Source of the DNA: Helichrysum umbraculigerum
Taxonomy: Eukaryota; Streptophyta; Magnoliopsida; Asterales; Asteraceae
DNA: 64,000 nucleotides
Direction: 5' to 3'
NCBI GenBank assembly: GCA_949592205.1
Contig: CATIUR010000004.1
Span: 96,432,337 to 96,496,336 of the forward strand
Shown: piece after piece, positions 20,387 to 30,807 of the stretch
Position numbering within the stretch: the first letter of the stretch is position 1
Layout of the letters: the number at the start of each line of letters is the position of its first letter
Position numbers and translations under genes: made by a program
Notes under the pieces: generated by a model
The model's input: only the letters and a program-made list of their open reading frames with translations
Told to the model about the DNA's origin: nothing
The model's database searches: none

Positions 20387-21960
20387 TGTTTGATAAACGC
20401 TCAAAAGTACTATATTTCAGTAGTATTTTACTCCTAATATTGAATGTTTTTATTGCATTTTGTTTAGAATAGATATTGATTTCGTTCATATTTGCAAATA
20501 GATGTGGAAATGGAGCGTTTATGAAAAAGGAACGGAAAACAATCAATAATCAAGCTAAATGATGCATATTTGAAGAATAATGAGAAGTCGAAGTCGAAGA
20601 AAAGAATAAAAGAAGAAAAGTCAAGAAATCGGCTGGAAAAAGCATCCATACGCCGTATGGAATCCATACGCCGTATGGATTGCAGCAGTGGAGGCCCCAG
20701 TTTCGCGTACTTGGGCTGGGCTTGAAATCAATCCATACGCCATATGGAAATCCATACGCCGTATGGATCAAAATTCCAGGAAGTATAAAAACGCGTTTTA
20801 TACCTTATTTCGAGAGTTTTGAAAGGGTTTTCGATTTCTTTCGGTTCCAGACGACTTTTAGGGTTTATAATTCGTATTTTAGGGTTAGTTTGGAGGTACG
20901 GAAGCTAAGATTGAGGATAATTCGCTCTAATCTTTCGTAGTTCATCGTTAATCGATTCGGTATATTTCGTTTCTTTATTTTCATTGAAGAATTTGAATTA
21001 ATGAATCTGAATATTTCTGTTTTGATGATGAATTGAATATTAATGTGATTGTGTAGTTGATTTAAATTAGATTATGATTATTGAACGATTATAATTGCGT
21101 ATTGAATAAGTTATTTGATTGAAAACGGTTATATTACTTGTGGATACTTGTTTATTGGTAACTAGTTATTATTGTGGCTTCACGTGGTTAATAATGTTGA
21201 TGAGATTGAGTTCCTTTAATGTTATTAACTATTGATGGTCATAACTTTAGGGTTTTGAATTATCACTAAATACGTTGAGTCTGATAGGTCGAGTATACAA
21301 TAATAATCTACTTTAAGATGAGCAAGACAATAAGTTAATTATTGGGTATTGTTGAGTCATACCAATAGAGTTGATTATAACGCGTTGTGAATGTTTAATG
21401 CATAATTTAGGGAAAGGCACACAATTGACTGATCATCTTGTGACATTGGAACCAGTGTTTCATGTTGGACCCTAGATTATAGGAATTAGTTGGACCCGAA
21501 ACGTTGGCTAGTTCATATTCGACTTAGTATTCATTGAAGAATTTGGTATTAAGTTGATCTAAAAGAATCACAATTAGATAATCAATACGTAATCAATCGG
21601 GAAATATGAATCTAAGTGACATTAACTATACAATTACTTATTCCTTCCAATTAGGATTTCTTGTTATTATTTATTTATTATTTTAATTTAAAGTTTTATT
21701 TACGGTTGTTTATGTTAATTAAATGTTTTCTGAATTGTTCGTACGGAACTAAAACGCCCCCATATTTACTGTTTTCTAGTTAATAGTTAATTGTTAATTT
21801 CTATTTTTAAATATTCCACCTTTTTCCCTGTGTTCGAACTTGACTTACCAAATCTATATTTACAATTGATCGGGTATTCTTGCCTGGTTGCTTGAAAGTA
21901 TTTATTAGGTATTTCTATTTATAAATTGTAAAACAAGACGCGCTTTCATTAGCGACATCA
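20387..21960 (+). repeat. Element B 3' LTR
   Basis: 1574 bp, from TGTTTGATAAACGC after the purine tract to GACATCA. It carries the palindrome block at 20644-20766 and TATAAAA at 20784. Its last 736 bp match 6201-6936. The next base, 21961, is inside the RT of Gypsy C. Confidence 0.88.
20644..20790 (+). promoter_or_regulatory. LTR promoter of B: palindrome pairs plus TATA box
   Basis: There are four CCATACGCCGTATGG-type palindromes, one with a single change (CCATACGCCATATGG). The last ends at 20766, 17 bases before TATAAAA (20784-20790). The block is duplicated inside the element at 8821-8952. Confidence 0.65.
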
Positions 21961-24124
21961 TTGAGCATGTTCATGCTCATTGCGAGAGTAAATCAGGATG
22001 TCATCGATAAACACAATGACGAATTTGTGAAGATACGGTTTGCACACCCGATTCATAAGGTCCATGAATACGGCCGGTGCGTTTGTCAAACCGAATGGCA
22101 TTACTTGGAATTCGTAATGCCCGTAATGAGTTCGGAAGGCTGTCTTTGGAATATCAATGTCGCGGACTCAGAGTTGATGATAACCTGACCGTAGATCAAT
22201 CTTTGAGTAAACACTTGATCCCTGGAGCTGGTCAAATAGGTCATCGATTCTAGGAAGCGGGTACCGATTCTTTATGGTTAGCTTATTCAGCTCTCGGTAA
22301 TCGATACACATGCGGAAAGATCCATCTTTCTTTTTCACGATTAAGACCGGAGCTCCCCATGGTGAGGAACTTGGTCGAATAAATCCTCTGTCCAGGAGTT
22401 CCTGTAGTTGGTTAGACAACTCCTGCATTTCGGATGGTGCTAGACGGTAAGGGGCTCGTGCCACGGGTGCAGCTCCTGGCACTAGTTCGATTTGAAATTC
22501 AATTTGTCTAGGTGGTGGAAGTCCGGGCAAGTCATCAGGAAAGACTTCCGGGAAATCCCGCACGATTGGAACATCCTCAAGTCGCTTCTCCTCCGACTTC
22601 TTCTCCGTTACATGTGCGAGGATGGCTTGATACCCTTTTCGTAGATATTTTCTAGTTTTGAGGCAGGATACAATATTCAGATTCCGTCTGCCGGTCTCCC
22701 CTTGTAGGACTAAGGTTCCACCGGAGACAAGAGGTATGCGAACAAGTTTGTCATAACAGATGATTTCAGCTCGGTGCTTGGATAACCAATCCATACCAAC
22801 AATAATATCGAAGTTGCCGATCTCGACAAGGATTAAATCAATGGGAAACGTTTCGTTCGTAAGGGTGAGTGTACAGTTGCGTATGATGCTATCAGTCTCA
22901 ATAAGTTTGTCGTTAGCTAATTCTACAATGTATTTAGCATCTAAGGCAGTGGGAGTTATATCAAGTAAAGGGCTAAATTTCTCAAAAATGAAGCTTCTAT
23001 CGGCACCAGTATCAAATAATACGGAAGCAGTAAGGTCGTTGAGAAGGAACGTACCCGTCACGACATTCGGGTCTTGTCTGGCTTCCCCAGCCTTGATAAC
23101 GAATGCTCTACCGCGAGCAGGGTTGTTGTTGTTTTTCAGCTTTGGGCAATCTTTCTTAAAATGCCCTGAATTTCCGCACCCAAAGCAGGCCCTTGGTGCA
23201 TTTGTGTTGGGAGTAGGAACATTGGCCCGGCAATCCTTGGCTAGATGCCCGAACCGTTTGCAGTTAGAGCAAGGGCAAGAACCGTCATGATGGCGGTTGC
23301 ATTTGGAACAGTAAGGTCTGTTCCCGCTGTACCCCTTCTTCTCTGAAGTCCCCGATGAATAAGCCTTAACAGACTCAGGCTTCTTGTTGGTGAGTTGGTT
23401 GGATGAGTTGGGGTTTCCTTCCCATTTGCGTTTGTTGTTTGTAGATGGGGTTGAAGTTGTGCCATGGCGGACAGAATTTGCCGTTAGCTCATGAGCCATA
23501 CGAATGGCGCTCTGAATAGTACCTGGTTCGGATGAAGTCACCAGGTCTTGGAGTCTCTCGGGAAGTCCATCAACGTATTTCTCGATCCTCTTGTACTCAG
23601 GATCGACCATGGTTGGGCACAGAAGTGCCAGTTGGTGGCAACGGTTGGTGTAACCGGTGATGTCATCACCCTGCATTTTGTGGTTCCAGAATTCCAATTC
23701 CAGCTGTTTCAATTCATCCCTGGGGCAGTACTCGCCCCTCAACATCTCCTTCAACTCCTCCCACGGGAGTTTGTAAGCATTAGCAACACCCACTGTCTGG
23801 GCATAGGTGTTCCACCAGGTGAGTGCGGTGTCAGTAAAGGTACTAACGGAGAATTTAACCTTGTCTCCCTCCGCACAGTTGCAGATAAGAAATACAGATT
23901 CGACTTTCTCGATCCAGCGTACCAGACCGATAGCTCCCTCAGTACCTGCAAAGTTCAGAGGTTTGCAGTTCTTTGTAAGAACAGGGTTTGGGTTGTGGTC
24001 CATTGTTAGCTGTATCTTCGCTACCAGGAGTTGAGGTCCGGGTAGCTAGGACTTGGGCCACACTACGGGCAATCAGACCCGCAATTTCGGCTTCACTGAG
24101 GGTGATCTGTCGACGAGGAGGCAT
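21961..24124 (-). pseudogene. Gypsy C gag-protease-RT, truncated and mutated
   Basis: Start ATG at 24124 (MPPRRQITLSEAEIAG), as in D. An 8-bp deletion near 23970 relative to D shifts the frame at the start of gag. Downstream the sequence holds the capsid region, zinc knuckles CSNCKRFGHLAKDC and CFGCGNSGHFKKDC, protease LFDTGADRSFI, and the RT N-terminal half. A CGA-to-TGA stop at 22168 follows SGYHQL. The gene is cut at 21961, just before the RT FIDD site, by insertion of element B. Gag-pol makes the particle, cleaves itself, and copies element RNA. This copy cannot do so. Confidence 0.88.
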
Positions 24125-24388
24125 GATGCTGAACAAGAAAAGAACAAGGAGAGAGGAATAAGATATTTGTATGAAATTATGATATGTCACAAGTGTAAAT
24201 GATGAGATACACGATAACAGTACGAAGTGACAATCACATTTCATTTAGATAAACAAGTTGAATACAAGGTACGGGTTTCCAAAAGATTACAGAGTAACAG
24301 TAGTACAAAAGTGCCGAGAATTGTTACATCCGGTTGAATTACATAGGCCCTAATAAAGTAGTTAGGTGGTTATAAGTTACAGACTGAT

Positions 24389-24901
24389 CTAATCTTGATG
24401 CAGATTAATCTGTTCCTTCAGCGCGACAAGGCGGTCCAAGGTTTCTGCTAGTCTGTTGGTTTGCCTGGCGTTGTCTTCTACCAAGGCCAGTCGTTGCACT
24501 AGTGCTCGAGAGTGATCCTCAGTCTCCTGTGAACGCTGTTCACATTCCTCTAGTCGGTTTCTTACGAGTTCATCCGCACCTAATTCGGCGGTCATTGAAT
24601 CCTGAATTATGCTTACATAGAGGTTGGTATCCTCTTGTTCCCGCTGGAGTTGGGATATGTGATTAAGTGCTTGGCGAAGCAGGTGGGTCATTCGGTGTTG
24701 TTCCCGTTCGAGATTCTCGAGTCTTTGCTCCTGACGGCGTAGTTGAGTAGTCAACACTGGCACTGTGAGATGTGCCGAGTTCTGAGAGTTATGAACAGAA
24801 TAGGGGCTGGTTCGAGGTGACCTTGTGTTCCTCCTGGCTACTCGTGGGTTTCGTGACCCACGTGAGTGAGAGTGTGACGGATTAGGTGGTGTGTTTGCCA
24901 T
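24389..24901 (-). CDS. Gypsy C coiled-coil ORF upstream of gag
   Basis: Start ATG 24901 (MANTPPNPSHSHSRG), chosen because the F copy begins at the same Met. It gives 170 aa, stop at 24389. After a basic Ser/Arg/Pro-rich N-terminus the rest is a predicted coiled coil rich in Gln, Glu, Arg and Leu (RRQEQRLENLEREQHRM, LVQRLALVEDNARQTNRL). Related copies lie at 45032-45505, 46914-47408 and 63545-64000, always between the PBS and gag. The role is unknown; an RNA- or Gag-binding accessory protein is a guess. This is the only copy in the window without an in-frame stop. Confidence 0.7.
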   Translation of the reverse strand: MANTPPNPSHSHSRGSRNPRVARRNTRSPRTSPYSVHNSQNSAHLTVPVLTTQLRRQEQRLENLEREQHRMTHLLRQALNHISQLQREQEDTNLYVSIIQDSMTAELGADELVRNRLEECEQRSQETEDHSRALVQRLALVEDNARQTNRLAETLDRLVALKEQINLHQD

Positions 24902-26440
24902 TCCTGTGGCAGAGTGTAAGTAAGACAAGGCTAATATATATAAGTATATAATATCCAGCCTAGTGTCTAGCACGTATCAAGTAATAGTCCGGTTCTCTCG
25001 TGGTCAGAGTTAACTAACGCATTCCTGTTCAACATAACCATTTAAGACCTCACATCATCTTTCCTTAATTGTACATAGTTGATCAGGCTATGTTAAATTA
25101 AAGTCGTATGATGTAATTCCTGAACCAATCATGCCTAGTAAGGAAATACTGCCTAACGGTCATAGTCTAGGCCTACTAAATGAAACCTAGTTCACTATAA
25201 CCTTAGGCTCTGATACCAATCTGTAACACCCCCGAAATTCACTGTTTAGCGGAAGCAGGGTTTTGGGGTGCTACTAATCAAATATCACAGCACAAGGATA
25301 AAGCAAACGACATCTATATGCAACGTTTGTAAATTAGTTACATTCCATAGATATAATGTTTGAAAACTTAATATTTTCGTATACAAAAATGTAGTTTCCT
25401 AGAGCCCACGCGTATAGCGGGAGATTCTATTACATAATCAAAATATACAAAAGATAATGTTAAGAATCTCCGTTAATGCAGTTGTGTTGAAATCATGCGA
25501 CTCTAGCTAAAGTCCTGGAGTAATCCTACTCCATCCGGGTACCTGAGAAAACATGCTAAAAAGGTCAACACGAATGTTGGTGAATCTCACAGGTTTGTAA
25601 GTAATATCAGTTTTGAACATGAGATTTCATCAATAGTGCCCTCAGGCGTAAAATCAGTATTTGCAACCCAGCAAATGTAAATAAGTAGTTTATACCGTTG
25701 CCATGAAGCTCATAATCGAAGCTTAACCCGTAAGTAATAAGTTTGTTCCCGTGACATGCTCGTAAATGAGCAAGCATCAGTAAAGAATAATTAGTCACCC
25801 GTTTCTACATGTAAATCAGTACGTGGCAGCGCTACTGCGCCGGGCGGGGAGGGTCATTTCCCTAATGGATCCATTAACTAGTGTTCGCGCTTAAGTCCAT
25901 AACTAACGATATATGATGGAGAGACTTCTGTAAATAGTAAACAACTCATGCAATTCCGTTTGGTATAGTAAACAGTTTTAGTACTTGTGTTCAAGGAAAA
26001 GTAGTAGCATGTTTCTCCCCCAATAAGATAAAATAGTAAAAAAAAATGGGGCCGTAAGACTCACCTGAGTCTTGTAATAAGCCGTAGCAATTAGCAAGTA
26101 GTAAATATAGCAAGTAGGTTCTCCGAACCCGTAACCTTCAAATGCCTAATCATATGAAGTTATGTAAGTATGTGTCTCGCGAGATGTTTCGTTTAGTTGT
26201 ACACAACTAGTATATCCAATGTTTGTCCGTATGTTTGTAATTGTTTGTTTGTTGGAAAGCATGTTTGGCCCGTTGGTGATTTAGTTGAAACGTTAATCTC
26301 GACATATATATATATTTGTTTGGAGTGTTATGCTTGAAAGACATGTTTCAATGTCCCTTAGATGTTATATTGTATAATCGTTTGAAATCCAAAATGTTTA
26401 ACACTTAACTTGGAATTAAATTGTAAAATTGCTGTGTTTT

Positions 26441-26616
26441 GCGACACAAAATGCGACACAAAAGTTGTCATGCGACACAAGGGTTGTGTCGCATGAAGGA
26501 TGCGACGCAGGAGCTCTGCGACACAGTGGTTGTGTCGCAAAAGCTTGCGATGCTAATTCAATAGCGACATAACAGGCGTTATGCGACACAACATGCGACA
26601 CAAGCGTTGTGTCGCA
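26441..26616 (-). repeat. GCGACACAA / TTGTGTCGC inverted motif array
   Basis: About ten copies of TGCGACACAA or its complement TTGTGTCGCA occur in facing pairs within the LTR. The design is like the arrays in the Copia elements but with a different motif. Confidence 0.75.
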
Positions 26617-27395
26617 AAGATGAACACCAACCCAGAAACCCAGAAACTGACGCGATTTTCCGATCCAAAACCCAAATCTAACACATTTTTGGACTGTAAA
26701 ATCGTGTTCTAATCATACATATGGATAATACTAAGTTGTGTAAACATTATAACATCCAAATAATACACCAAAATGCATAGATATAAGTTTTTAGGAAATT
26801 CTTACTTTTGCAAATCGAGACTGAAAGAGGAAGAAAACGAGTATGGTGCCTTTGTGAATCTTGTTCCCCTCGTGATGGTGATTCCGAAAATATGAATTTC
26901 GTGGGTTGATTTGTGAATCCGAAAATTGGTGGAGATTTTTAGAGAGAATTTGTGTTTGTGTGTGTTTTTGTAAAAATGAAAAGGAAATGGAGAGAATGAG
27001 GTGTAGGTGGTGGTGATGGTTGGTTCCAAAAGAGAAAGAGAGAAAACACTTCCCAAATTACAGTATTTACTCCGTGTCCTAATCGTTTAATCGTTCGTTT
27101 TTAGTATTTAACCAAATAGTTATGTTTTAAAATGTAACTGGAGTGTTTAAATAAAATACCTTGAAATTAATAATAAAAACATTTGTCGAAATATTTAAAT
27201 TATTAATTCGCGTTTAATACGTTTTTGCTAAAATATTCGTAATGTTGTCGCGCTAATATGATAGTGTCCGTTTAAAGTGTATTTATACAGAAAAATACGT
27301 TCTCATTATTTAAGTAAGTTTTGTCACCAACGTCCAAGTAAAATGTAATCGGACTCCGTCCGGTTAATTCGTACGATTCATCCAAATCGCGTAAG

Positions 27396-27396
27396 T

Positions 27397-27459
<63 letters not shown>
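27396..27459. repeat. AC/AT microsatellite in the LTR
   Basis: A short (AC)n run passes into roughly 25 AT units. Confidence 0.95.
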
Positions 27460-27462
<3 letters not shown>

Positions 27463-27605
27463 CACCTTATATATATACAAATAAAGTCTATAATTAGTCC
27501 TATTACATACTAATTACAACTAGTTACAAATAATTAGGCATAATTAATTATCCTAATTAGGCAGGTGTTACATTCTCCCCTTGTTAAAGAAATTTCGTCC
27601 CGAAA

Positions 27606-29631
27606 TTAGCTCGAGTGTACGGACGGTGCTTTGTCTGGGAAGAGATGTGGGTATTTCTGTCGCATTTGGTCTTCCCGTTCCCAGGTGAATTCAGGACCAC
27701 GTCTAGAATCCCACCTGACCTTTACGATGGGAATACGACTCTGTTTCAATCGCTTGACCTCACGGTCCATGATTTCCATAGGTTCCTCGACAAAATGAAG
27801 TTTATCATCGATTTGGATTTCGTCGAGCGGTATAATCAGTGTCTCGTCAGACAGACATTTCTTCAAGTTAGAAATGTGGAATGTGTTGTGAACACTGCTA
27901 AGCTCAGCAGGAAGTTGCAGGCGGTATGCCACTGGACCAATCCTTTCAAGGATTTCGAATGGTCCGATGTATCTAGGGTTTAGTTTGCCTCGTTTTCCGA
28001 ATCGAATGACACCCTTCCACGGTGCCACTTTGAGAAGTACCTTGTCCCCTACCTGGAACTCAAGGTGTTTGTGTCTCACGTCAGCATAGCTTTTCTGACG
28101 ATCACGTGCGGCTTTCAGCCGGTTTTGAATACCAAGGATTTTCTCAGTAGTTTCGTGAATGATTTCTGGACCCGTGAGTTGGGAATCTCCTAACTCAGTC
28201 CAACAGATAGGTGATCGGCACTTACGCCCGTAGAGTGCCTCGAAGGGTGCAGCCTTAATGCTGGTATGGTAACTGTTGTTGTACGAGAACTCGCACAACG
28301 GTAAGTGGTTTTCCCAAGAAGTACCGAAGTCAACTATGCAGGCTCGTAGCATATCCTCCAGTGTTTGAATAGTCCGCTCGCTTTGGCCATCGGTTTGCGA
28401 GTGATAAGCAGTACTCATATCCAGACGAGTACCAAGAGATTTCTGTAGTGATTGCCAAAAGTTAGAAGTAAAACGGTTGTCCCTATCCGAGATGATCAAG
28501 ATAGGTACACCGTGTCGCGAGATGACTTCTTTAACGTAGATGCGAGTCAGACGCTCCATCTTGTCGGTTTCCTTGATGGCCAGAAAATGAGCAGATTTTG
28601 TGAGATGGTCCACAATCACCCAAATGGTATCGCAACCGCTCGAAGTTTTCGGTAGTTTGGTAATGAAGTCCATGGTAATCTGTTCCCATTTCCATTGAGG
28701 AATTTCAGGTTGTTGGAGCAATCCCGAGGGTCTTTGGTGTTCGGCCTTCACTTTGGAACAGGTTAGGCATTTACTGACGTACATGGCGATGTCAGCTTTC
28801 ATGTTAGGCCACCAATACAACCCTTTGACGTCGTGATACATCTTGTCAGAACCAGGATGTATAGAGTATCGAGATTTGTGAGCTTCAGCCATCACCAAAT
28901 CTCGCAAGTTTCCAAATTTGGGTAACCACACCCGGTTAGAGAAGTATCGAGTCCCATCGGGTTTGATTTCGAATCGTTTATCCAAGCCTCGTAAGGCTTC
29001 ATTTTTCAGGTTTTCATCGCTGAGTGCTTCAAGTTGAGCGGTAAGGATTTGAGCAGGGAGCTCGTTACGAATTGTCATAGAAAGTGCTCGGACTCGAAGG
29101 GGTTTCACTCGTTCTTTTCGGCTTAAGGCATCAGCAACTACGTTCGCCTTGGCCGGATGGTATTTGATCTCGCAGTCATAGTCACTAAGTAACTCAACCC
29201 AACGACGTTGCCTCATATTTAGATCCTTCTGATCGAATATGTGTTGGAGACTTTTGTGATCGGTAAAGATAGTGCTTTTCGTACCGTAGAGATAATGTCT
29301 CCAGATTTTCAATGCGAAGACCACAACACCTAACTCGAGGTCGTGGGTCGTATAGTTTTTCTCGTGGATTTTTAGTTGTCGTGAGGCATAGGCAATGCCT
29401 TTTTCCCGTTGCATTAACACGCAACCAAGTCCTTGGTGTGAGGCGTCGCAATAAACCACGAAGTCATCGGTGCCCTCGGGTAAGGACAAGATTGGTGCAC
29501 TGCAAAGTTTGTGTTTCAATAGCTGGAAAGCTGACTCCTGTTTATCAGTCCAATCAAACTTCTTATCTTTCTGAGTCAGTGTTGTTAAGGGAACAGCTAT
29601 TCTTGAAAAGTTTTCAATGAATCGGCGGTAA
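27606..29631 (-). pseudogene. Gypsy D pol, 3' half: RNase H, integrase, chromodomain-like end
   Basis: The frame is open from the Copia-2 insertion point (29631) to TAA at 27606. Order of domains: connection and RNase H (FTDHKSLQHIF, VVYCDASHQGLG), integrase zinc region (SIHPGSDKMYH...CLTCSK), integrase core (MDFITKLPKT, ISDRDNRFTSNFW, TDGQSERT), then a C-terminal segment VKVRWDSRRGPEFTWERE that resembles a degenerate chromodomain as in Tekay/Del chromoviruses. The frame is continuous with 42379-44767 when Copia-2 and one GGTAA are removed, giving 1470 codons including the stop, so D pol was intact when Copia-2 inserted. The stop codon lies in the palindrome TAATTTCGGGACGAAATT. Confidence 0.9.
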
Positions 29632-30081
29632 TGTTGATACATGTTTGTGTGTCTGTCAGTTGGTCTATTGAGTTGTAAGTGTCGTTAGTTAGTTTTATTA
29701 GAAAAGTTATTTTCTGTATTTGCGACACTTAAGTTTAGCATTAGGCGACACTTGCCTTAGTGACGCATAGCGACACTTAGGTAAGTGACGCATGAGGGCG
29801 GCGACATGCGACACTTCCCAAGTGACGCATGTCTGCCGATTTTGTTTTAGTATAAATTGAAACCTATGGGTTTTCGGCTAGGGTTGACGAAACCCTAGCA
29901 TCATTTGTCGACTAAGCACTTCTGTAAACAGTTTCAATACGATTTACAAGCTAATATACTCGTTTACTTTGATTAATCATTGTTTTCGGTTTGAGTTTAT
30001 TACTTGTTTGTGTAATTGATTGATTCCGCCAATCTATTACTATCGATCAACACTCAGATCCACATCCAGGGGGCACTCTCA
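29632..30081 (+). repeat. Copia-2 5' LTR
   Basis: TGTTGATACATG to CACTCTCA. It contains the GCGACACTT/AAGTGACGC array (29722-29828), TATAAA at 29851, and a hairpin GCTAGGGTT-gacga-AACCCTAGC (29877-29899) downstream of the TATA box, so probably in the transcript. Confidence 0.95.
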
Positions 30082-30083
30082 AC

Positions 30084-30096
30084 TGGTATCAGAGCC
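30084..30096 (+). other. Copia-2 primer-binding site
   Basis: TGGTATCAGAGCC, complementary to the 3' end of initiator tRNA-Met, two bases after the LTR. Confidence 0.93.
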
Positions 30097-30174
30097 TCGG
30101 AGTTGATTTGATCGACGTGTGTACGTGTATTGAAGTGTTTTCGGTTCAATTTTGTGAAGATCAAAGACATTCTA

Positions 30175-30797
30175 GTAAGATTAGGATCGATTTGGTGCTA
30201 TTACTGTGTTTTGAGTAAAGATTTACAGGTTTCGTACGATTGGGACTCAAGAATTTTCGTTAGGTTTACGAAAATTCGATTTTTAGGGTTTTTGGGTGTT
30301 CACAGCCGTTTCTGCGTCACTCAGAGCGTCACTTCGACACTTTGTGCGGCACTTCGAGCGACACTTCTGTAAGGAACAATTAGGGTTTTTACGACACTCA
30401 AGTGCGTCACTTAGTAACGTCACTTGAGCATTATACGTCACTTACATTAGTGACACCTATTGTTCAATCCGACACTCTACTGCGTCATTTGACACGACAC
30501 TTGTGTATCATCCGTCACTTACTACAAGTGACGCGATACTTCTGTCAGTCGCTTAAAGCGTCACTTATCTTAGTGACGCCTGTTATTGCTAAGCGACACT
30601 CAAGTCCGTCACTTGAGTACGTCACTTACGCGTTTATAAGACACTAATCTCTAGTGTCGTTCTGTTTGTTTACCCGTCACTTGATAGCGTCACTTATCAA
30701 GTGCCGCTAGTCTTTGCGACACTAAGGTGCGTCACTTACCAAGTGACGCCTTTGTTACTAATCAGCTTCCAAGTTTTTTTTTAAGTTGATTTTACAG
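30175..30797 (+). other. Candidate 5'-UTR intron before gag, with motif array
   Basis: The donor-like site CTA|GTAAGATT is at 30175 and the acceptor TGATTTTACAG ends at 30797, ten bases before the gag ATG. The interval is non-coding and holds about twenty GCGTCACTT, AAGTGACGC or GCGACACT motifs (30313-30750). Predicted from sequence only. Confidence 0.42.
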
Positions 30798-30807
30798 GTA
30801 CGCTTCA

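Larger units (their letters stand above)
6201..21960 (+). mobile_element. Element B: large Athila-like LTR element without pol
   Basis: The 5' LTR is partial (6201-6936) because Copia-1 inserted in it. The internal region is 6937-20386, including the nested J element, and the 3' LTR is 20387-21960. Excluding J, the internal part is about 5.8 kb and encodes two ORFs, neither with protease, RT or integrase motifs. The PBS (GGCGCCGCTGCCGGGGA) is of the kind seen in Athila-type Ty3/Gypsy elements. The two copies of the 736-bp LTR portion differ at about four positions by eye, so the insertion is young. B is best viewed as non-autonomous and mobilised in trans. It lies inside Gypsy C on its right side. 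Confidence 0.8.
21961..25221 (-). mobile_element. Gypsy C: 5' part of a Tekay-like Ty3/Gypsy element
   Basis: Minus-strand internal region with PBS complement GGCTCTGATACCAA beside the LTR at 25222, a coiled-coil ORF, and gag-protease-RT. It is cut at 21961 by element B; the rest should lie left of the window. It is very close in sequence to Gypsy D. Its 5' LTR (25222-27572) is also D's 3' LTR. Confidence 0.85.
25222..27572 (-). repeat. Gypsy LTR shared by C (as 5' LTR) and D (as 3' LTR)
   Basis: 2351 bp, TGTAACACCCCC to GGTGTTACA. On its left lies C's PBS; on its right lies D's purine tract and pol end. One LTR thus serves two adjacent same-strand elements. It contains the GCGACACAA array and an AC/AT microsatellite. 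Confidence 0.9.

Noticed and set aside
30084..30096. Possible tRNA gene
   Set aside because: Only the short 3'-complementary segment is present at each PBS; no cloverleaf.
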